Shown one piece after another: positions 45,832 through 53,503 of a stretch of DNA of 59,150 nt. The stretch's first letter is position 1. Each line of letters starts with the position of its first letter. Both the position numbers and the translations under genes were made by a program. The stretch is from Oscillospiraceae bacterium (GTDB lineage Bacteria; Bacillota; Clostridia; Oscillospirales; Oscillospiraceae), in contig WQWL01000007.1 in NCBI GenBank assembly GCA_009785345.1, positions 1 through 59,150 on the forward strand, in the 5' to 3' direction. The notes under the pieces were generated by a model. That model worked only from the letters and a program-made list of their open reading frames with translations. It did no database searches and was not told where the DNA came from.

Positions 45832-46051
45832 AGTTGTCCCCATTCCGCCGCTCATGGCGGCAAAAATAATATGTTAAGCTTCACCTAAGCTTATTCAAAT
45901 TTTATGCCATTTACGAAATTACCTTTGTTGTGATATTATTTGCTATCTTTGATGCTGCAGAAATCGATAAAAAATGTGCAAAATTCAACAAATGAACAAA
46001 TGGACTTTATCATAAAAAAATCTGTTTGTAAAGTCGATTCTGTCCAATCTA

Positions 46052-46130
46052 GTGCACACCTTGAGGGAGTAACAGGTCATTTTTGCCTGCATATTCAAAA
46101 AATCGAGACTTATTTCAAGGCAGGCGAACC
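46052..46130 (-). pseudogene. Remnant resembling an AgrC-type kinase 3' end
   Basis: Read on the minus strand, this matches the end of the AgrC-like gene and the bases after it (51072-51140). Shared blocks include CTTGAAAT, TTTGAATATG, TGACCTGTTAC and GTGCAC in the same order, with indels that break the frame. A mobile or duplicated gene tail is the likely origin. Confidence 0.5.
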
Positions 46131-46167
46131 GTTGATTTCAAGGCGAATATTCGTTTCTACACTTTTT

Positions 46168-46199
46168 AGGGGCTATTGCATCATTTTGCAATAGCCCCT
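46168..46199. terminator. Perfect 13-bp terminator-like hairpin, second copy
   Basis: AGGGGCTATTGCA (46168-46180) and TGCAATAGCCCCT (46187-46199) share the same TCATTT loop as the copy at 16106-16137. A T-run precedes it, so it would terminate minus-strand transcription. Confidence 0.65.
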
Positions 46200-46341
46200 A
46201 AATCTAATGTTTCCAAAAAAAGGTGTTGTCCTTTATCATCTCTACTATTTACTTTTGGATTAGCTTGAGCATAGTTCAAGTAATAGTCTATTCAAAGTTA
46301 CGAAACTAAATCATAGTCATGTTCGTTCAAACCTATCGACT

Positions 46342-46593
46342 TTACTCCCCGTGGACCAAGTAATTTGTACTAGTTCTGAGTGCACTAGCTACATTTCCTA
46401 ATACCGAGATGGTCATGGCGCTCTTGCCACTTTCGATATTATAGACATGTTTTCTGTCTATTCCGACTTTTTCTGCAAATTCTTTCTGTGTCCATTTCAA
46501 TTTTTTCCGTTCATACATGATGCGCTCGCCAACCGATTTAAGAAAAATAGTTTGTGCTTCTTTTTCATTAATTTTTTTAACTGATTTGTTCAT
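46342..46593 (-). CDS. Xre/HipB-type helix-turn-helix regulator
   Basis: An 83-residue DNA-binding protein. The HTH runs through GERIMYERKKLKWTQKEFAE then KVGIDRKHVYNIESGK, typical of Xre/HipB. The ATG at 46593 has GGTGGA 5 nt upstream. It is encoded downstream of the HipA-like kinase in the same direction, after a 286-bp gap with the repeat ATGCCACA twice, so it may be a HipB-like partner although the order is reversed relative to classical hipBA. Confidence 0.8.
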   Translation of the reverse strand: MNKSVKKINEKEAQTIFLKSVGERIMYERKKLKWTQKEFAEKVGIDRKHVYNIESGKSAMTISVLGNVASALRTSTNYLVHGE

Positions 46594-46879
46594 TTTGTCC
46601 ACCATCCTTATGTGTATTAGGATAACAAAGCATTGGTTAGAATACAACGGTCTATGGCATGGTTTTTGATAATTATCCATTTTTCTACATATCTAACACA
46701 ATTGTTTAAAATAACCAATCAATTATATACGAGACCTGTTAAGTTTTTATTAACATGCCACAAATATGTGCGTGCATAATATGCCACATAGTGTAGTCAA
46801 AACCCGGATCCACAATCCCGAGGGTTATATGGGATGTTAGATGATTTGTATAAGAGCGTACAAGCGTATGTGAATTACA

Positions 46880-48124
46880 TTATAGAGTTCTAATCATTTT
46901 AATTGCTTGCTCAATCCACGCCAAAGCACCATCAAAGCGATAGCCTGTGAAACCTGCTGTCTGTAAAATTTCTGCAATCTCATCTCTCGTAATGCAAATA
47001 TCTAGCAATGCTCTCACAGGAATATCATTTATCATCATCTCCTTGATATAGTCCCAATATGTTCCGGTATAACCGAAGGTTGTAGCGCACTTGACCGGAT
47101 TACTCACAGCCTCGTTCACCATTTCCTCGGTATCCTCGTAGAATAAGCTTCTGCCATTGTCATAGAGTGGGTAAAACGACTCACCTGTCGCTGTCATCTT
47201 GATGGCGATATTAGACAAGTGGCGATCATCTTGCCGTGTGATGAAGTCCAGCAGAATCATTCTGGCAATGTCATCCCTATATTGCGGGCGGACAGAAATT
47301 AAGTTTTGATATTCGTTATCCGACCTTGCACCCTCAAATAGACGGCGAAAGTGTACAATATACTCCTTTGAAAAGTCGTACAAAAACGCCGAAAAAACCG
47401 TATCCTTATTTACACGATAAGCTGGACAGCAAGGAACGCCAAACCGCTCTGCCAAAAGATACACCGCCACCTCGGATTCCACGTCTGTCGTCAGTGGGCT
47501 AATACGCTGCTTGTAGATACCATATTGCCCCTCGTACACGCCGTAACGCTTGATGTTATAGCCTTCCGGCGTGTCGAGCGAGTCACCCACAAGATCAATC
47601 CGTTGATGGAACACAGAGTCGAACACAGCGGTCATCGTGGCGTCCAGTGTTTCATCTTTACTGTGTGCACTCCACAGCAAGTCTTTTGGATGAATGCCTC
47701 GTGTGATTTCCGCAATCTGCAACACATCATAATGCGATAGCCCACAGCGGAACAAAATACGCTCGATGTCTCGGCGATCACGGCTTACCACTCGCTCTGA
47801 CAAGAACTCATGAAATTGCTCCGGTGTCCACTTGTCTTCTCCTTTTGTGTATAGCGCCACAACCTCGTTATAAAACGGAGATGTGAATGTCACGGCGTTT
47901 GCGCTGTTAATTATGCCGATTACATCATTACTCCATTTGAGGAATCGTGTAGAGCCATCTTGCTTTATCCGCCCGTCTGCCGGTTTTGGTGCATCTTCCG
48001 GAATTTTATAGCTTCTGCCCTGCTTGATTGCGTTATGAACCTTCCCCTCGGCACAGAGCAAACGCACCCGGCGGTCGGAAATGCCCCATTTCTCTGCCGC
48101 TTGTTTGGTTGTGATGTAGGTCAT
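46880..48124 (-). CDS. HTH-fused HipA-like kinase
   Basis: A 414-residue protein. Residues 1-45 (MTYITTKQAAEKWGISDRRV) form an excisionase/MerR-type HTH. The C-terminal half has HipA-like kinase motifs: the catalytic loop RQDDRHLSNIAIK and the metal-binding YDNGRSLF, equivalent to the D-x-x-x-N and DFG motifs. HipA kinases phosphorylate translation factors and cause dormancy. The ATG at 48124 follows GGGAGGTGA by about 5 nt, and longer readings cross the promoter. A promoter inside an inverted repeat precedes it. The HTH fusion could make the kinase its own repressor. The kinase call rests on short motifs. Confidence 0.7.
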   Translation of the reverse strand: MTYITTKQAAEKWGISDRRVRLLCAEGKVHNAIKQGRSYKIPEDAPKPADGRIKQDGSTRFLKWSNDVIGIINSANAVTFTSPFYNEVVALYTKGEDKWTPEQFHEFLSERVVSRDRRDIERILFRCGLSHYDVLQIAEITRGIHPKDLLWSAHSKDETLDATMTAVFDSVFHQRIDLVGDSLDTPEGYNIKRYGVYEGQYGIYKQRISPLTTDVESEVAVYLLAERFGVPCCPAYRVNKDTVFSAFLYDFSKEYIVHFRRLFEGARSDNEYQNLISVRPQYRDDIARMILLDFITRQDDRHLSNIAIKMTATGESFYPLYDNGRSLFYEDTEEMVNEAVSNPVKCATTFGYTGTYWDYIKEMMINDIPVRALLDICITRDEIAEILQTAGFTGYRFDGALAWIEQAIKMIRTL

Positions 48125-48154
48125 ACCAATCACCTCCCACTTATTGCTATCACT

Positions 48155-48199
48155 AGCATAACGCATTATCGGAACAATGTCAATCACATTGTTCCGATA
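48155..48199 (-). promoter_or_regulatory. HipA-like gene promoter within a 14-bp inverted repeat
   Basis: On the minus strand, TTGACA (48183-48178), 17-bp spacer, TATGCT (48160-48155). TATCGGAACAATGT (48167-48180) and its complement (48186-48199) are centred on the -35 box, an ideal repressor position. Confidence 0.75.
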
Positions 48200-48243
48200 T
48201 GTGTGTGTCTATTTCACATTCATTTCATATACTTCATCAAAGT

Positions 48244-48288
48244 CTTGTAATCTACGTCATTTCACGATATAATGACGTAGATTACAAG
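48244..48288 (+). promoter_or_regulatory. Fic gene promoter within a perfect 18-bp inverted repeat
   Basis: CTTGTAATCTACGTCATT (48244-48261) and its exact complement (48271-48288) flank 9 bp. TTGTAA (48245-48250) and TATAAT (48268-48273) are 17 bp apart, so the promoter lies wholly inside the repeat. Confidence 0.8.
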
Positions 48289-48306
48289 AAGATGAGGGAG
48301 ATGCAA

Positions 48307-49371
48307 ATGAAATCCTTTGATTATACTAGCACACCGAAAACCCTGCTAACGCCTGATATTGTCGCTATTCTTACAAGTATTCATGAGCATAAGGGCAAAC
48401 AAGGATTATATATTGAGGCTCACGCAGACATGCTGACAAGCCTTATGGAAGTCGCCAAAATCCAAAGCACCGGAGCGTCTAACCGCATTGAAGGAATCCA
48501 CACCACGGATAAACGTCTTGAAGAACTTGTGCGCAACAAATCAGCACCCCGTAGTCGTAATGAGCAAGAAATCGCAGGTTATCGTGATGTTCTCGCAACA
48601 ATTCACGAAAGTTTCGACTATATTCACTTGCGCCCTAACGTCATTTTGCAACTGCACAGACAACTATACTCTTTTGCGCGAAGTTCCATTGGCGGTTCAT
48701 ATAAAATTTCGGATAATTACATCACGGAAACTGATGCTGACGGCAACGAAAGAATTCGATTCAAGCCGACCCCTGCGTATCTGACAGCAGACGCAATGGA
48801 GCGGTTATGTGCGGCTTTCAACAATGCTCTTGAAAAAGACGAGCACGACCCTTTGCTTTTAATACCTATGTTCGTCTTGGACTTCCTTTGTATTCATCCC
48901 TTTAGCGATGGCAACGGGCGCATGAGCCGACTGTTAACATTGCTACTATTCTATCGTACTGGCTACATTGTCGGAAAGTATATCAGCATTGAAAAGCTAA
49001 TAGAGATTACCAAAGATACTTATTACGAGACATTGTACGACAGTTCTGTTGATTGGCACGGGAATGTAAGTGATTACGCTCCATTTATTCGCTATTACCT
49101 CGGCATATTACAAAAAGCATACTACGAATTTGAGGAGCGAGTCGAATATTTATCCGACAAAGGAATGTCAAAGCCTGAACGAATCAAAGCGGTTATCGAG
49201 CGCAAAATCGGCAAAATCTCAAAATCTGAAATTCTTGAAGCTTGTCCCGACATAAGTAAAGTAACTGTAGAGCGAACACTGAGCGCACTAGTGAAAGAGG
49301 GATATATCGTCAAAATCGGTGCGGGTCGCTCAACTACTTATGGTAAGACTGGAAAACAAAATTCCAGCTAA
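48307..49371 (+). CDS. Fic-domain protein (AMP transferase type)
   Basis: A 354-residue Fic protein. The catalytic motif HPFSDGNGRMSR is complete, so nucleotide transfer from ATP to a hydroxyl group of a target is expected. STGASNRIEG near residue 60 matches the inhibitory-helix motif [S/T]xxxE[G/N], placed N-terminal as in class II Fic proteins, so the enzyme should be self-inhibited. A C-terminal winged-helix region (about 295-350, SKVTVERTLSALVKEGYI) is common in this Fic group. The ATG at 48307 has AGGGAG 6 nt upstream. It diverges from the HipA-like gene. Confidence 0.9.
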   Translation: MKSFDYTSTPKTLLTPDIVAILTSIHEHKGKQGLYIEAHADMLTSLMEVAKIQSTGASNRIEGIHTTDKRLEELVRNKSAPRSRNEQEIAGYRDVLATIHESFDYIHLRPNVILQLHRQLYSFARSSIGGSYKISDNYITETDADGNERIRFKPTPAYLTADAMERLCAAFNNALEKDEHDPLLLIPMFVLDFLCIHPFSDGNGRMSRLLTLLLFYRTGYIVGKYISIEKLIEITKDTYYETLYDSSVDWHGNVSDYAPFIRYYLGILQKAYYEFEERVEYLSDKGMSKPERIKAVIERKIGKISKSEILEACPDISKVTVERTLSALVKEGYIVKIGAGRSTTYGKTGKQNSS

Positions 49372-49556
49372 CATAGAGATGTCGGACAAGATAACACCAT
49401 ATGTTTTTGGTTGACAGAATGCTTATTGTTGAACAGCTGTGTTTTATCTATGTCAACAACTTCTCTCTGTTACCATCCAAAAAGGATGCACTGCCAAGAC
49501 ACTTTTCGTATGACTCTATATCCAACTCCACATTAATTACTGTGGACTTCAACACA

Positions 49557-50885
49557 CTAACTGCGTTCATGCAAATACCTCTGCACACGACTTTGTGTAA
49601 TTCTAGCCGTTTCCTCTGCAGTTCTACTTCCTGTGAAAAATGGCGATAATTCTTCCATTAATATACTTGCGATTGTATGATCAAAACGAGATACAAATGA
49701 TATACTTTCTACGATTTCACGGAACGTATTAGCACCTTCTTCCGACAAAGCGTCTGGATAGATTGATATTCCATTTTCATGCCTGTAACGCTCTGGAATC
49801 TCTCTCATAGCCTCCGCGACTTGTCGCTCAAATAAATCAATCCGCATAGGCATTCCTGAACCAAAATTCAACAGTGAGCTAGGAAGTAAGTATTGGCGAA
49901 CGAAAGACCATGCTGCATCCTGATTTTTGCTGTTTACATTTATTCCTAAATTTGATGTCAACATAGCATCATGTCTACCGCCTTCATCGCTGGGAAAACC
50001 CATAATTGTAAAATTTCCCAGTAGTGTTTCATAACGTACAAACGAGTTGGCGTCAGATATCAAATCAAAAAGAAAAATATATTCGCCATTTCTCAGTCTC
50101 GTAAGTCGGTCAACATCTGGGTCAATTACTGCAGTTTCGCGTATTGTCAAGAGTGATGCAAGCTCTAAGAGGTCATAAAATACCCGGCTTTCAAAATGAC
50201 TTACACCACCATCAAAGTCAATGATTCCTATATCAGTGAACATAAGCATGCTTATAATAAAGTCACTTCCTGACATGAGTATATCAGTCGGATAAGCTGT
50301 ACCAATATCATGTGCATTACGGATTATTTCAATAAAACAACTAATTGTTAATGATTGTGTATGACCAATTGACTCCGGCGTGCTAATTAATGTTGTAATC
50401 GTAAATTGATTTGCAATTGTACGCAAGCTACCATCGGGTCTTTGATTTGCTTCTAAAATATTTTGGAAAAAGTCATCCCTATTTATGACAGGATCCGCGT
50501 CAATTAATGACCACAAATCAACAAGCATGTCTTGATTAATTAATGGTCCAAAAATATTTTCATCATATAAAAAACTATATATGATGTCCGGACCACGTCC
50601 CGCTATCAGTTCCGTCCGTAACCGCATCACATCATCACCTATATAATGGACAATTTCAATACTATAGTGCTCGTTTTCTTCATTAAAAGTCGATACATAC
50701 CACATTGCGTAGTCCACTTGGTATGTCGGAAAATTCTCCACAACTCCAAGGGTTATAGTCGTGCGCTCGGATTCGGATACACCATTCATTGCGTTTGGCA
50801 ATCTAATCTCATTGGAATCATTTCCACATGAGATCAGTGTCGCTAATAACAAGATAGCAATGAAGATTGTTAGATATTTTTTCAC
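49557..50885 (-). CDS. Extracellular solute-binding lipoprotein
   Basis: A 442-residue lipoprotein with the signal peptide KKYLTIFIAILLLATLISC and a family-1 solute-binding body (RTTITLGVVENFP, later GRGPDIIYSF and MGFPSDEG). The GTG at 50885 begins the signal peptide and has GGGGT about 8 nt upstream; the longer reading from 50972 lacks a site. No permease or ATPase genes adjoin it. Its neighbours are an AgrC-like kinase and a tiny peptide ORF, so a sensing rather than a transport role is possible. Confidence 0.8.
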   Translation of the reverse strand: MKKYLTIFIAILLLATLISCGNDSNEIRLPNAMNGVSESERTTITLGVVENFPTYQVDYAMWYVSTFNEENEHYSIEIVHYIGDDVMRLRTELIAGRGPDIIYSFLYDENIFGPLINQDMLVDLWSLIDADPVINRDDFFQNILEANQRPDGSLRTIANQFTITTLISTPESIGHTQSLTISCFIEIIRNAHDIGTAYPTDILMSGSDFIISMLMFTDIGIIDFDGGVSHFESRVFYDLLELASLLTIRETAVIDPDVDRLTRLRNGEYIFLFDLISDANSFVRYETLLGNFTIMGFPSDEGGRHDAMLTSNLGINVNSKNQDAAWSFVRQYLLPSSLLNFGSGMPMRIDLFERQVAEAMREIPERYRHENGISIYPDALSEEGANTFREIVESISFVSRFDHTIASILMEELSPFFTGSRTAEETARITQSRVQRYLHERS

Positions 50886-50968
50886 TTTAATCAACCCCAT
50901 TTCGTAAATTATGTGCGTGTATCTATCATTATACATCATTTTTGTAGCTTTCACATTAAAACCATTTT

Positions 50969-51043
50969 TCAACCGATTATGATTACCATAACAAGTAATG
51001 TTAGCAGAAGAATTGTTAGCTTTTTTATTTTACCTTCAATCAT
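50969..51043 (-). CDS. Possible 24-residue membrane peptide
   Basis: The frame begins MIEGKIKKL and continues as a hydrophobic helix ending in VMVIIIG. GGAAAGAG lies a few bases before the ATG. It lies between the AgrC-like kinase and the solute-binding gene in the same direction. A one-helix peptide is plausible; support is weak. Confidence 0.35.
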   Translation of the reverse strand: MIEGKIKKLTILLLTLLVMVIIIG

Positions 51044-51098
51044 GAAGCTCTTTCCGCCAGCATCTTTTGTGCACGTTTTGGGGTGTAACAGGTCACTT

Positions 51099-52406
51099 TT
51101 ACACTAACATATTCAAATCAAGATCAATTTCAAGACAAAATATACCGTTTTCTTGCGACAGTGTAACCTTACCGAAATACTTATCAACAGCAGTTCTTAT
51201 TGAGTTCAAACCGATGCCATGTGCGTTTTTATTTTCTTTTGTGGTTACAATATTGTTATCAGTGATTTGCACATCGGCTACCGTTGGATTTTCTATTTTT
51301 ATAAATATAAAGCCATTTGAGTATGATGATTTTATCGCAATTGTCTTTTCCTTATCATATTCAAAGCCTGCGCATGCCTCTATAGCATTATCCAGCGCAT
51401 TGCCGAAGATTATACATATGTCCACCGGACTTACTTGTTTTCCGGGCATAATTCCATCAAAAACTATTGACGCATTTACTTTCGTTGCTGATTGTTGCTT
51501 CTCACTCAAAAGCGCATCTAGCACGATGTCACCTGTATTGAAAGCGTTTGCACTTTCCGCTTTTGTTAGCATCATTTCATCCGTCTTGAGAATATCTAAT
51601 GCGCCGGTTGTATCATTACGTTTTAGTGCAGCCGTGAGTCCGATCAGAAGATTTCTATAGTCATGTCTAAAGCGCTTTATATCCTCATTCATTTTGGATG
51701 TTGTTTCATAGTGCTCCACTTGATTCATTACCTGTTTTTCCATAATGGTAGACAAATTCTTATAATGCAGACTCGACATACTATATATTATGAGCATCGG
51801 ACACATTACGCCAACTAAAGTAATCAACACAATAGAAATGGTTCCCATTATTAAAAATTCCAGAGTACCAAAATATGCTTGAAAAAGGTACGTTGAGAAG
51901 CTTGACAGCAATGCGCTTGCCCACACAGAGATAATTAGCAGCATCTTCATAGACACTCTTAGTTTTACAATGTTAGCGATTATTTTCGTTTGCACATTGT
52001 ATCTTACAGCTATAGCGTAAGTCACTAAAAATATTATATTGATAAGCAGATCTACTATTCCATAATTTAGCGACTCTTCATATATAACGGAGCCCGTCCA
52101 TTGTACCGCTGTTGTAACAATCAAAATTAATCCGAAAAGTAAAAATGCAATGTATACAGTTTGCCTTTTTGAGCATCCACTAATAGTAACCATATATATA
52201 ATTATACAAATAATAATACCTTTATTAGCAAATATATTTTCACTAATATACTCAGGCAGCATAAAATACATAATTATTGCTAATATAATTAGCATACAGA
52301 AGGCCACTATACAAGCCTTCTGTTTTATTTTCCCCACATGCTCATGAATAGCTACAATGTAAATTCCGATAATTGGGATTATTGCGTAAAGAATTGCAAT
52401 TATCAT
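51099..52406 (-). CDS. AgrC-like membrane histidine kinase (GHKL type)
   Basis: A 435-residue sensor kinase with about six hydrophobic segments in residues 1-200, a coiled linker, the phospho-acceptor in FRHDYRNLL, the N box in FGNALDNAIEAC and the G box in AHGIGLNSI. AgrC-type kinases sense peptides and pair with LytTR regulators, as encoded just upstream in the transcript. The ATG at 52406 has AGGAGG 9 nt upstream; the longer reading starts within that site. No agrB or agrD genes are present, so its ligand is unknown. Confidence 0.9.
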   Translation of the reverse strand: MIIAILYAIIPIIGIYIVAIHEHVGKIKQKACIVAFCMLIILAIIMYFMLPEYISENIFANKGIIICIIIYMVTISGCSKRQTVYIAFLLFGLILIVTTAVQWTGSVIYEESLNYGIVDLLINIIFLVTYAIAVRYNVQTKIIANIVKLRVSMKMLLIISVWASALLSSFSTYLFQAYFGTLEFLIMGTISIVLITLVGVMCPMLIIYSMSSLHYKNLSTIMEKQVMNQVEHYETTSKMNEDIKRFRHDYRNLLIGLTAALKRNDTTGALDILKTDEMMLTKAESANAFNTGDIVLDALLSEKQQSATKVNASIVFDGIMPGKQVSPVDICIIFGNALDNAIEACAGFEYDKEKTIAIKSSYSNGFIFIKIENPTVADVQITDNNIVTTKENKNAHGIGLNSIRTAVDKYFGKVTLSQENGIFCLEIDLDLNMLV

Positions 52407-52551
52407 TATGTTGCGCCTCCTGAATTTCAAGCAATTTGCATTTCACACCGTTTTTGCTACCTCTTACTCCCAGAACGATAACATCTTCTCCTAACTTATG
52501 TATATTCATAATCAAAACGTACCAAAACATTTAAAGAAGGAGGTATCCAAA

Positions 52552-52593
52552 ATGAATTTAATTTTTACAATCTTTGGCATAATATTTGGTTAG
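52552..52593 (+). CDS. Unannotated 13-residue hydrophobic peptide gene
   Basis: AAGGAGG stands 7 nt before an ATG encoding MNLIFTIFGIIFG, followed by a stop and a rho-independent terminator 15 nt later. A near-perfect ribosome binding site, a short frame and a terminator make a complete mini-gene. It lies on the opposite strand between the response-regulator and kinase genes. A peptide signal for this kinase is the obvious hypothesis; a type I toxin is the alternative. Confidence 0.55.
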   Translation: MNLIFTIFGIIFG

Positions 52594-52608
52594 TGCAAAT
52601 TGAAAAAA

Positions 52609-52640
52609 TCGGCAGTGATAGACTCACTGTCGATTTTTTT
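52609..52640. terminator. Bidirectional rho-independent terminator
   Basis: TCGGCAGTGA (52609-52618) and TCACTGTCGA (52624-52633) pair with one G.U, followed by TTTTTTT (52634-52640) and preceded by AAAAAA. It ends the 13-residue ORF on the plus strand and the LytTR gene on the minus strand. Confidence 0.88.
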
Positions 52641-52649
52641 ATTATGCAG

Positions 52650-53351
52650 TTAAATAATGCGACCTTTCACAAATGCATGGTATGCATCTCTGAATGAAGC
52701 AAAATATTTGCGACTTACGCGCGCAGTTGCACCATTTTTCAATTTAATATCTTGATTATTGTAACTACTGATATAGTTGAAGTTCACGACGAAAGACTTA
52801 TGAACTCTATAAAAAATATTTTTCGGTAAAAACTTTATGATATTCCTCATGGCATTTGTGCATGGATATGCTTTATCAATCAGGTTTACATGGCATTTTT
52901 TATTATCTGCTTCTATGTATACAATGTCTCTTGTATTGACACAAATAGTTTCTCTTTCAATTTTGATTGGTATTGGATAATTATTTCCAAAAGCTGAAAA
53001 ATAATCATCAAATGCTTTGTGAATTTTTTTTACATTAAGAGGCTTTTCGAAAAATCGAAATGCGTTTACTTCAAATGCCTCATACACAAAACCTGGATGG
53101 TTTGTCATAAAAATGATCTCAGAAAGTATGTTTTTCTTCCTAATTTCCCTAGCAACTTCCAGACCACTAATTCCATCCATATGATAGTCAAGCATAATGA
53201 TATCATACTTGCTTACAGAGTTTAGCAAATCCTCACCGCATACATATCCGTTCACTACCATTTCATGTCTATGCTTGTTTGAGTATTCGTAAATTGCAGC
53301 ACTTACATCTTCACGAAAATTTTTTTCATCATCGCAAACGGCAATCTTCAT
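52650..53351 (-). CDS. AgrA-like LytTR response regulator
   Basis: A 233-residue regulator. The receiver begins MKIAVCDDEKNF with the phospho-aspartate in IIMLDYHMDG and the signalling lysine in FFEKPLN. The LytTR DNA-binding domain (about 125-230) has the pattern IVYIEADNKKCHVNL and FYRVHKSFVVNF. The ATG at 53351 has AAAGGG 8 nt upstream. It forms a two-component system with the kinase encoded downstream, although a terminator lies between the two genes. Confidence 0.92.
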   Translation of the reverse strand: MKIAVCDDEKNFREDVSAAIYEYSNKHRHEMVVNGYVCGEDLLNSVSKYDIIMLDYHMDGISGLEVAREIRKKNILSEIIFMTNHPGFVYEAFEVNAFRFFEKPLNVKKIHKAFDDYFSAFGNNYPIPIKIERETICVNTRDIVYIEADNKKCHVNLIDKAYPCTNAMRNIIKFLPKNIFYRVHKSFVVNFNYISSYNNQDIKLKNGATARVSRKYFASFRDAYHAFVKGRII

Positions 53352-53503
53352 TTTATACACCCTTTGTAAAACTCGGCACTGGGCAATGATATCTTTTTCG
53401 TTTGTCATCTCGACTGTTCCTTATTTAATGCAAACAAAGATGCCTGCATACAATATAAAATTTGACTTTATATTGTATCTCTTCTATATCGCTTGTAGCT
53501 ACT

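Larger units (their letters stand above)
45856..46341. other. Gene-free stretch between the cluster and the Xre gene
   Basis: This 486-bp gap holds the cluster promoter region, with AAGCTTA repeated twice near 45870-45890, a decayed histidine-kinase tail at 46052-46130 and a terminator-like hairpin at 46168-46199. No intact gene was found. The 84-codon plus-strand frame across it has no ribosome binding site. Confidence 0.6.

Noticed and set aside
34127-45855. Cluster as a polyketide, NRPS or bioluminescence (lux) locus
   Set aside because: No ketosynthase, condensation domain, luciferase, LuxC or LuxD is encoded.
45940-46194. 84-codon plus-strand frame
   Set aside because: It crosses the kinase-tail remnant and a terminator hairpin and has no ribosome binding site.
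49448-49570. 40-codon minus-strand frame overlapping the end of the solute-binding gene
   Set aside because: It has no ribosome binding site of its own and no recognisable feature, so chance is the simplest explanation.
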